Shown: one piece after another, positions 33,531-41,619 of the stretch
Layout of the letters: the number at the start of each line of letters is the position of its first letter
How positions within the stretch are numbered: the stretch's first letter is position 1
Assembly: GCA_030432695.1 (NCBI GenBank)
Contig: JAUILN010000002.1
Location: 682,001-746,000 of the forward strand
Direction: 5' to 3'
Source of the DNA: a bacterium
GTDB lineage: Bacteria; Planctomycetota; UBA1135; UBA2386
Length of the DNA: 64,000 nucleotides
The notes under the pieces: generated by a model
What the model was told of the DNA's origin: nothing
Databases searched by the model: none
Seen by the model: only the letters and a program-made list of their open reading frames with translations
Made by a program: the position numbers and the translations under genes

Positions 33531-35240
33531 ATGACCAAGCCCACCGACGCCGAGATCCTGCAGACCTGGAAGGCCCGCCCCGCCCCGCTCCTGCCGGTGC
33601 TCCACGCCTTCCACGACCGCGACGGTCTGTTGTCCGACGACGCACTCCGCGCGATCTCCAAGGGCCTGAAGATTCCCCTGGCCGAGCTGTTCGGCACGGT
33701 GACCTTCTACCACTTCTTCAAGCGCGAGCGGCCCGGCAAGGCCGCGCCGCGGGTCTGCGACGGGCCGATCTGCCGGCGCCGCGGTTCGGAGGAGCTGCTG
33801 GTGAAGCTCGCCGGTCAGGGCGCTGAGGCGATGCCCTGCGCAGGCCGCTGCGACCAGCCGATCCCGGTGCTGCTCGACGGCGACCGCCAGGTGGTGGGCC
33901 ACGCCGACGGCACGCTCGATCCGGTCGAGCCGACCCCGCTCCCCGCGCCGCTGCCCGCCAACCTGCCCGAGGGCTTCGAGGAGTGCGTGTTCGCCGGCAT
34001 CCGCGAACCCGGCCGCGCGACGTTGGACGGCTACCGACGGACCGGCGGTTACGAGGCGCTCGCGAAGGCCGCACAGGGCGCGCCAGCCGACGTGGTGCAG
34101 ACCGTCACCGACAGCAAGCTCGCCGGCCGCGGCGGCGCGGGCTTCCCGACCGGCACCAAATGGAAGCTGGTGGCCGAGGCGGCGGGCGATCCCAAGTGGA
34201 TCATCTGCAATGCCGACGAGGGCGAGCCGGGCTGCTTCAAGGACCGCGCATTGATGGACCACGATCCGCATGCGCTGCTCGAGGGCATGGCGTTGGCCGC
34301 GTATGCGACGGGCGCCATCGGCGGGATCATCTACCTGCGCTACGAGTATCCCGAGACCGAAAGGATCCTGGAGCGCGCGATCGCCGAGGCCGAGGCGGCC
34401 AATCTGTTGGGCAAGGGCATCCTCGGCGGCACCTTCGACTTCGAGGTCTGCGTGCGCCGCGGCGCGGGCGCCTACATCTGCGGCGAGGAGACCTCGCTGC
34501 TGGAGAGCCTCGAGGGCAAGCGGCCCTGGCCGCGCAACAAGCCGCCGTTCCCGGTGACCCACGGCTTCGAGCAGAAGCCGACGGTGATCAACAACGTCGA
34601 GACCCTGTGCTCGGTGCCGCAGATCATCCGCCGCGGCGCGGACTGGTACCGCAACCTCGGTATGGGAGAGCACGCGGGCACCAAGGTGGTGAGCGTGTCC
34701 GGCGACGTGCAGCGGCCCGGCAACTACGAGGTGCCGATCGGCCTGCCGCTGAAGACGCTCCTCGAGGACTGGTGCGGCGGCGCGCCTTCGGGCCGCAAGA
34801 TCCTGGCGGTCACCCAGGCCGGCCTGTCCGGCGGCTTCCTGGCCGGCGACGACCTCGAGGTCACCCTCGACGAGCCGTCGATCCGCGCCAAGGGTTCGTT
34901 CCTCGGCGCCGCCGGCATCCTGGTGTTCGACGACTCCAGGGACATCGCCGATGCCGCCGCCGAGGGCATCGAGTTCTTCCAGCACGAGTCCTGCGGCAAG
35001 TGCTTCCCCTGTCGGATCGGTACGACACGACTGGTCGAACGTCTGCGCACCAAGGCCGGGCCGGGCGACTTCGACGCCTGGAGCGAGGAGGTCGCGGACA
35101 TCTGCGAGACGATGAAGGCAACCAGCGCCTGCGGGCTCGGCGTGGCGGCTCCCCTGATCGTGGAGAGCGCGCTACGTTACTTCCCAGAGCGCTTCCGCGA
35201 ACGCGTGGCCCACGCCGCAGCGGAGGAGACCCAGCGATGA
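33531..35240 (+). CDS. NAD-dependent formate dehydrogenase, diaphorase subunit (NuoE-NuoF fusion)
   Basis: 569 residues. The N-terminal 120 residues are a thioredoxin-like [2Fe-2S] domain of NuoE/FdsG type with ligands Cys76, Cys81, Cys103 and Cys107. The rest is NuoF/FdsB: FMN/NAD motif GRGGAGFPTGTKWKL, ICNADEGEPGCFKDR, GAYICGEETSLLESLEG, the SLBB region, and the N3 [4Fe-4S] motif ESCGKCFPCRIGT with a distal Cys in SACGLG. It takes electrons from the catalytic subunit and reduces NAD+ (or runs in reverse). The following gene starts inside its stop codon (ATGA), so the two are made together as the soluble FdsBA/HoxF-like complex. The fusion replaces separate gamma and beta subunits. Confidence 0.9.
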   Translation: MTKPTDAEILQTWKARPAPLLPVLHAFHDRDGLLSDDALRAISKGLKIPLAELFGTVTFYHFFKRERPGKAAPRVCDGPICRRRGSEELLVKLAGQGAEAMPCAGRCDQPIPVLLDGDRQVVGHADGTLDPVEPTPLPAPLPANLPEGFEECVFAGIREPGRATLDGYRRTGGYEALAKAAQGAPADVVQTVTDSKLAGRGGAGFPTGTKWKLVAEAAGDPKWIICNADEGEPGCFKDRALMDHDPHALLEGMALAAYATGAIGGIIYLRYEYPETERILERAIAEAEAANLLGKGILGGTFDFEVCVRRGAGAYICGEETSLLESLEGKRPWPRNKPPFPVTHGFEQKPTVINNVETLCSVPQIIRRGADWYRNLGMGEHAGTKVVSVSGDVQRPGNYEVPIGLPLKTLLEDWCGGAPSGRKILAVTQAGLSGGFLAGDDLEVTLDEPSIRAKGSFLGAAGILVFDDSRDIADAAAEGIEFFQHESCGKCFPCRIGTTRLVERLRTKAGPGDFDAWSEEVADICETMKATSACGLGVAAPLIVESALRYFPERFRERVAHAAAEETQR

Positions 35241-38011
35241 CCGACCTGCAAGTCCGACCCGGAACCGAAGCCCTGCCGACCACGACCATCTCGGTCGACG
35301 GCAAGGACATCGACTTCACCCCCGGCGAGACCGTCTACGAGGTCTGCCGCCGCGCCGAGCGCGACGTGCCGACGCTCTGCTACGACGAACGCCTCGAGCC
35401 CTTCGGTGCCTGCCGGCTCTGCGTGGTGGAGATCGAGCAGAACGGCCGCGTCGGCCGGCCGGTCGCGTCGTGCACCACCAAGGCCGAGGTCGGCATGGTG
35501 GTCCGCACCCGCACCGACGCGATCGACAAGCACCGCAAGACGCTGGTCGAGATGGTGGTCTCGGAGAACCGCGACTCGGGCGATGCCTGGGAGAAGGACA
35601 TCCCCGGCCACGTCGATCCGCTGCGCGGCGCCTCCAGCCAGGAGCTGGTGGGACTGAGCAAGCGCTACGAGGTGAAGGGCGACCGCTTCCAGGGCGAGCA
35701 GTCGGGCCACAGCCGGCTCGACGACACCAACCCGTTCATCCTCCGCGACTACGACCTCTGCATCTCGTGCTACCGCTGCGTGCGGGTCTGCGACGAGCGC
35801 GAGGGCGACCACGCGATCCACGTCGGCGGCCGCGGCTTCCACAGCCACATCCTCACGGAGTTCGAGGGCCTGCTCGCCGACAGCTCCTGCACCTTCTGCG
35901 GGCAGTGCGTGCAGACCTGTCCGACCGGCGCGCTCGCCGACAAGAAGGCCCTGCGCGCGGTCGACCTGCCCGGCAAGATCGAGAAGACGCGGACCATCTG
36001 TCCGTACTGCGGCGTCGGCTGCTCGGTCGACATCCTCACCAAGGAGGACCGCATCGTCGGCGTGCAGCCGGCTTTCGACGGTCCGGCCAACGAGGGTGCC
36101 TTGTGCGTGAAGGGCCAGTTCGCCTGGGACCACGTGCAGCACGACGACCGGCTGAAGACGCCGATGGTGCGCAGCAGCGACGGCAAGCTGGTCGCGGCCA
36201 CCTGGGACGAGGCCCTCGACCGCGCCGCCAACGGCATCCGCGAGGCCGCCGAGAAGCACGGCCAGCACGCCGTCTATGCGATCGCCTCGGGGCGCGCGCC
36301 GCACGAGTCGGCCTACGCGTTGCAGAAGCTGGTCCGCGCCGGCTTCGGCACCAACTACATAGACAACTGCTCGAGGGCTTGACACGCCCCAACGGTCGCC
36401 GGTCTGGCGGCCACGATCGGTCGAGGCGCCATGTCCAACCCGCTGGCGGACATGGAGAAGCCCGAAGCCATCTTCTGCATCGGGACCAACATGACCGAGT
36501 GCCACCCGGTGGCCGCCACGCGCATCAAGCGCGCGGTGGCCAAGGGCGCTCGCATGGTGGTCGCCGACCCGCGGCGCATTCCGCTCGCCGAGCTGGCGGA
36601 GCTGTACCTGCCGATCCGGGTCGGATCCGACACGGCGCTGTTGCTGGCGATGGCGCACGTGATCGTGCGGGAGGGCCTCGTCGATCAGGACTTCGTCGAC
36701 GCGCGCACCGAGGGCTGGGAGGCGTTCGCGAAGAACGTCGAGACCTGCACGCCCGAATGGGCGGCACCGATCTGCGAGGTTCCGGCCGCCGACATCGAGA
36801 AGGCGGCGCTGATCTACGCCTCGGCCGGCCGCGCGGCGATCTACTACACGCTGGGCATCACCGAGCACATCAGCGGCGTGGACAACGTGCAGAGCCTCTG
36901 CAACCTCGCGTTGATGACTGGCAACCTGGGCAAGGTCGGCGCGGGCATCAACCCGATGCGCGGCCAGAACAACATCCAGGGCGCGGGCGACTGCGGTGCG
37001 GTGCCGAACAACTTCCCCGGCTTCCAGCCGGTGGACGACCCGGCCAACGCGAAGCGCTTCTCGGAGCTGTGGGGTCGTGAGATCGAGGCGGTCCGCGGCA
37101 TCACCAAGGTCGAGGCGCTGAACCGCGCGGCCGACGGCTCGATGAGGGCGATGGTGATCGCCGGCGAGAACACGTTGGTCTCCGACCCTGACCGCAAGCA
37201 CTGCGAGAAGGCGCTGCGCAATCTCGACACGCTGGTGGTGATCGACCTGTTCCTCACCGAGACCGCCGAACTCGCCGACGTGGTCCTGCCAGCCACCGGC
37301 TGGGGCGAGACCGACGGCGTCTACACCAACACCGAGCGCCGCCCGCAGCGGGTCCGCGCCGCGGTGAAGCCGCAGGGCCAGGCGAAGCCCGAGTGGTGGA
37401 TCCTCGGCCAGCTCGCGCAGCGGCTCGGTTTCCCGGGCTTCGACTGGCAGGGCCCCGACGAGGTCATCAACGAACTCTGCTCGATCTCCCCGATCTACAA
37501 GGGCCTGAACTGGGACAAGATCGGGGAGGGCAAGTACCACTGGCCGGTGCCCCACGAAGGCCACCCCGGCACCCCGGTCCTGCACGAGAACGAGTTCAAG
37601 AACGGCCGCGGCAAGTTCATGGTGATCGCCTACCGCGATCCCGCCGAGGTGATCGACGCCGACTACCCCGTCTGGCTCACCACCGGCCGCCGCCTCGCCA
37701 CCTACCACACCCGCACCATGTCGGGCCGCGCGTCGGGCATGGACTCGCTGGTCGGTGAGGAGCTGCTCGAGGTCCACCCGGACGACATGGTGCGCCTGGG
37801 GCTCACCAATGGCGGCTTCGCCCAGGTCACCAGCCGCCGCGGCACGGTGAAGCTGAAGGTCAAGGAGACCGACGTCTCACCCCGCAACACCGTGTTCTGC
37901 TCGTTCAGCTTCGGGGATGTCCCGGTGAACGATCTGACCGGTGGCGGCTACGACCCGGTGACGACCACGGCGGAGTTGAAGGTGTGCCCGGTGCGGGTCG
38001 AGCCGGCGTGA
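35237..38011 (+). CDS. fdhA: Formate dehydrogenase catalytic subunit, selenocysteine-containing (TGA read-through at 36380-36382)
   Basis: Read through the TGA, the gene encodes 924 residues with Sec at 382. Domains in order: [2Fe-2S] ferredoxin (Cys48, 59, 62, 79); a NuoG-like His/Cys segment; two [4Fe-4S] clusters (Cys175/178/181/185 and 218/221/224/228); the molybdopterin oxidoreductase [4Fe-4S] motif CPYCGVGC (from 255); and bis-MGD domains to a C-terminal molydopterin-dinucleotide-binding domain. The TGA lies in NCSRA-U-HAPTVAGL, exactly where formate dehydrogenases have catalytic Sec or Cys followed by His. The frame resumes as GLAATIGRGAMSNPL without shift. It oxidises formate to CO2, passing electrons to the overlapping NuoEF-type subunit. 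No fdhD, moa or sel genes are in the window. Confidence 0.93.
36394..36412 (+). promoter_or_regulatory. SECIS hairpin of fdhA
   Basis: GGTCGCC-GGTCT-GGCGGCC pairs over 7 bp (one G-U) with a 5-nt loop GGTCT starting 19 nt after the TGA. Loop sequence and distance resemble the E. coli fdhF SECIS, whose loop contains AGGUCU. It should recruit SelB with Sec-tRNA. Confidence 0.85.
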
Positions 38012-38212
38012 GCGGGGAGACCTGGAACAAGGATCTCGTCCTGGCGACCCATCCTCGTCACCGACTTCCGACCCGGCTGCTCCCTGCCAGCTGATCGTCG
38101 GGTCCGTGCGCCGCGGGACTGCGGCACCCCAGCCACTCTGGAATCACGGCCCCAGGTGCCCAGACCAACGGGGCGGCCTGCCGGCTCCGCTCACACCGCA
38201 GACCTCGACCGG

Positions 38213-41200
38213 CTACCGCGCCCCGTAGCGGAGCGCGAGGCCGTTGGTCGTCGTCGCACCGAACGGATTCGCTCCTCGGTCCCGCACCGCGAACTGGAAG
38301 AAGATGTCGAGGCCAGCGACGTTCGGGTCGTTCGGAACAGTCCAATTCGTCAGCGCGCGTCCCGCTCTATCGGTCGTCAGAACGATGTCGGTCGCGCTAT
38401 CCACGAGCAACCAGCAACCTGGCATGCTCAGGGCCAAGGAGACCTGCTGCCGTCGGCCGCCCATGAACACGACTGCAAGTTCATTGGCGGGTGCAGAGGT
38501 GAGCTGCACGCTATAAGCGCCGCCGACACGGGGCAGGCCTCCTGCATGACGAATGCGCGGGATCCGATACGCCGGCCCCGAACCCTCGCAGGCGATCCCG
38601 TACTCCCGGACCCAAGGCGGCGACGGGCTGACCTCCGTACCGTCGATGTATACCGCGCCGCCGTCGCTCGTCGGTTCGCCGAACACATAGTTCGGGACCG
38701 AGTCTCCGTCGTTGTCGATAGCGAGCAGCGACTCACCGAAGCTCGACCCACCCATGACCGGGAAGGTGTTCAACAACTGACCCGGCGACCGCCCATTCAA
38801 GATGCGGACGAGGTTCGGACCGGCGGTCGGCCGTTGCAAGCAGAGGATGTCCTGAGCGCCATCACCATTGAAATCGCCGGCGGCTGCGACGTGGTAACCA
38901 AGTCGCTGACCCCCGAAAGAGCCGCCATATGTCCCATTGCGTAAACCGTTGTATCCATCATAGACCGTGACGCTTCCACTTTGACTGGCCCCCCTCCAAT
39001 TCGCGAACGGCTCGCCGACAGCCAGATCAGGAGAGCCGTCGGACGTGACATCGCCGATTGCCGCGATGCTCCAGCCGAGGCGGGCCTCCAATGTGTACCC
39101 GACGGTATCCCACAGCAAGCTGCCATCACGGCCGGAACGCCCCTGCAAGCGACCGCCGTTGGTCGCCCCCCCGCTGTAGGTCGGCATACCGATCACGATG
39201 TCATCACTGCCGTCGTTGTTCACATCACCGATCACCGCCAGCGAACGGATCGGCGCTCCCAACGGCGATATGCTCCAAAGCTGCCTGATGTTCCCGCCGA
39301 CCGCCGACCGCGCGGACAACCGGTCGCTCGATTGGCCCCCGACGTAGATGGCGTCCTCGTATGCGTCGGCATCTAGGTGCCCCGCCGCCACTGCGGTGCC
39401 AAGCCGGGACACCGAGGTCTGCGCAGCCTGAACCGTGACCAGCGAACGGGACGCCCCCGACAGGATCCGAACCGCACTCACCGGCCCTCCCGAGTTGCCG
39501 ATGAGCAAATCGTCGACGCCATCTCCGTCGAAGTCGCCTCGGGCGAGCGCATCCCCGAAGAGGGATGACCCTGGAACCTCGAGGATCGTCTCCAGCGACC
39601 GACCGGACACCACCGTGACCGAGCCGCCGTTGCCATTACGTCCCGGATGCCCGATCGCGAAGTCCTCATAGCCGTCCTGGTCGAGGTCACCGACCGAGCT
39701 GAGCGCATGACCGAAGCCCGCGCCAGGCGCAGACGGAAGGAACTCACGCGTCGGACCCGCGATCCAGCGTTGCGCGAAGATGTCCTGGTCGGATCCCACC
39801 TGCGGATCGCTGTCATGCCACGCGATCAGAGCCGCAGCGCCAGACACTCCCCCGGACTCGAAAGGACTGGCGATCGAGCCACCGCCCGCAAATTGATGGG
39901 TCTGCACCTCGTCGCTCAGGACGCGCGGAACCGGTTCGTCGCCGCCGACGACGGCCATTCGGACTCGGTTCGAGTCAGGGTCGCCGTGGACGACGGCATA
40001 GGCAGGCGGCTGGCTTCGGAGAAGTGCGACATCCGGCAATCCGGCGCCGGACAACGTTTCGATCTCGAAACCAGGCTCGACCTGTAGGAAGTCTCCCGCG
40101 GACGTGGGTAGTCGAATTCGCCGCGCCCAGATCTCCGACTCCTGATTGTAAACCAGAAGGAAATGCGCGCCGTCCCCCGCTACCGCTGGGCCGTAGACAC
40201 TCCGATACGGAGGGAATGGCGTCGATCCCGACAGGACGAAGGTCGCAAGGGAGCGGAACATCGAGTCCGAGTCCATCGCACGGACGCCCATCACGAGGGA
40301 TCCCTCCGTCCCCCAAGCAATCAGGAACGTTGCCCCACCTCCGGCAGTGTTCTGGCAGATGCTCGGTCGTCGGGCCTGGCCCGGGAAAATGGGACTGACC
40401 TGCTGTGGCGATCCCAACCGACTCGCTCCCCCAGAGCCCGTCCTCACCGTCTGCACCATGATCTGCCCGAGGGCGTCGTCTTCCCAGACGACGTAGAACT
40501 CACCGCGCGAGCAGTTGCCGCATACTGCGGGACTTCTACCCTCCGAAGTCGCCGCTATCTCGAACGCGGGACTGCTGAGTGCCGGCCAGACAGCTCCACT
40601 CGCCGCATCAACGACACGACCATCGATATCCGAGTTTCCGGAGTTGGCCCTCGAAACCCACGCAACCAAGAACTGGCCAGCCGCGTCCGAGTTTGCCACG
40701 CAGGGAGCTGTCTCGTTCTCCAAACTCGTGCCTATACCGAAGCGGCCGCCGCGCAACGATCCATCCGAAGACACGAACTGACCGTAGACGTCCCAGTCCA
40801 TGCCGAACCCGGCACGCTGATTCCAGACGACCAGGAAGACATCCTGCGTAGCGTCGTATGCGACCTTCGGATCGAGTTGCTCCCCCGCGCCCGCGTAGAC
40901 CGTGATCCTCGAGCCGATCAGCGGGTCGAGGATCATCGGATAGCTCGCACGATCGACGAATTCTTCCGGGAGGACCAGAGCCATACGATGCGTACTGATT
41001 CGTACCTCTCCGACTGTGCGCTGACCCTCCCGGTCTATCCCGATCACCTGACCGACTGCGACCCCACCGCCGGCTGGACCGATCCAATCGCATCCGTCGC
41101 GGTAGGCTCCCGGGACACACGACAACTCGGTCTCGACGGCGAACTCGACGCTCAGATCTCCACTGCCCGCGGGCCTCTCACGGAAGAGAATGCTCTGCTT

Positions 41201-41599
41201 CACGCCATCGGTCCGCAGATCATAGAACTCCCGGATACCCTGTCCGAGTTCGTAGCTGACGCTCTCCTCCTCGAGATGCGGCAGCGCGGCGGCGGCATCA
41301 TCCCGGGCACGAAAGATCGTCGAGTCTTCACGTCCGATCCTCCGCAGTGCCAGCCCGAGCCCCGGCGACGTGGCCGGCACGAGAAGGGACCCTTCGGAGA
41401 GAGGCGCGGGCTCACAAGGGGTCGGCAAGTAATGCACCCTTCCCGGTTCGAATCGCACGTGGTAGTTCGCGCCACTCGCCGTGACCGATCGCTCTTGGAC
41501 GCGGATGCTCGGTGCCCGGCCGTCCTGTTGCGAAGCGAGCGCTGACCCCAAGATGGCACCGGCCAAGAAGCTTGCCAGGACTGCTCTTTTGGATTGCAT
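38213..41599 (-). CDS. Large secreted FG-GAP (integrin-alpha-like) repeat protein
   Basis: 1128 residues. A signal peptide (AVLASFLAGAILGSALAS) precedes an N-terminal module shared with the protein at 30405-32672 (ELGQGIREFYDLRTDGVKQ, RPAGSGDLSVEF, YPMILDPLIGS). A propeller-like region follows (AYDATQDVFLVVWNQRAG), then at least five FG-GAP repeats with Asp-rich calcium loops: VGDLDQDGYEDFAIGHPG, RGDFDGDGVDDLLIGNS, IGDVNNDGSDDIVIGMP, IGDVTSDGSPDLAVGEP and AGDFNGDGAQDILCLQ. The last 100 residues are the shared C-terminal module ending in TTNGLALRYGAR. Probably a surface adhesion or binding protein. The start lies 20 bp after the stop of the upstream gene, so they form an operon. It lies within the accessory island after fdhA. 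Confidence 0.75.
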   Translation of the reverse strand: MQSKRAVLASFLAGAILGSALASQQDGRAPSIRVQERSVTASGANYHVRFEPGRVHYLPTPCEPAPLSEGSLLVPATSPGLGLALRRIGREDSTIFRARDDAAAALPHLEEESVSYELGQGIREFYDLRTDGVKQSILFRERPAGSGDLSVEFAVETELSCVPGAYRDGCDWIGPAGGGVAVGQVIGIDREGQRTVGEVRISTHRMALVLPEEFVDRASYPMILDPLIGSRITVYAGAGEQLDPKVAYDATQDVFLVVWNQRAGFGMDWDVYGQFVSSDGSLRGGRFGIGTSLENETAPCVANSDAAGQFLVAWVSRANSGNSDIDGRVVDAASGAVWPALSSPAFEIAATSEGRSPAVCGNCSRGEFYVVWEDDALGQIMVQTVRTGSGGASRLGSPQQVSPIFPGQARRPSICQNTAGGGATFLIAWGTEGSLVMGVRAMDSDSMFRSLATFVLSGSTPFPPYRSVYGPAVAGDGAHFLLVYNQESEIWARRIRLPTSAGDFLQVEPGFEIETLSGAGLPDVALLRSQPPAYAVVHGDPDSNRVRMAVVGGDEPVPRVLSDEVQTHQFAGGGSIASPFESGGVSGAAALIAWHDSDPQVGSDQDIFAQRWIAGPTREFLPSAPGAGFGHALSSVGDLDQDGYEDFAIGHPGRNGNGGSVTVVSGRSLETILEVPGSSLFGDALARGDFDGDGVDDLLIGNSGGPVSAVRILSGASRSLVTVQAAQTSVSRLGTAVAAGHLDADAYEDAIYVGGQSSDRLSARSAVGGNIRQLWSISPLGAPIRSLAVIGDVNNDGSDDIVIGMPTYSGGATNGGRLQGRSGRDGSLLWDTVGYTLEARLGWSIAAIGDVTSDGSPDLAVGEPFANWRGASQSGSVTVYDGYNGLRNGTYGGSFGGQRLGYHVAAAGDFNGDGAQDILCLQRPTAGPNLVRILNGRSPGQLLNTFPVMGGSSFGESLLAIDNDGDSVPNYVFGEPTSDGGAVYIDGTEVSPSPPWVREYGIACEGSGPAYRIPRIRHAGGLPRVGGAYSVQLTSAPANELAVVFMGGRRQQVSLALSMPGCWLLVDSATDIVLTTDRAGRALTNWTVPNDPNVAGLDIFFQFAVRDRGANPFGATTTNGLALRYGAR

Positions 41600-41619
41600 G
41601 TTTCGATTCCGGATGTGAT

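Noticed and set aside
36380..36382. TGA taken as a true stop, giving two separate fdh genes
   Set aside because: The break falls exactly on the catalytic Sec position, the frame continues in phase and a SECIS-type hairpin follows.
35177..37777. 866-codon open frame antisense to the formate dehydrogenase genes
   Set aside because: It is the mirror of a very GC-rich conserved gene; the translation is a monotonous run of Val, Ala, Asp, Leu and Arg with no domain.
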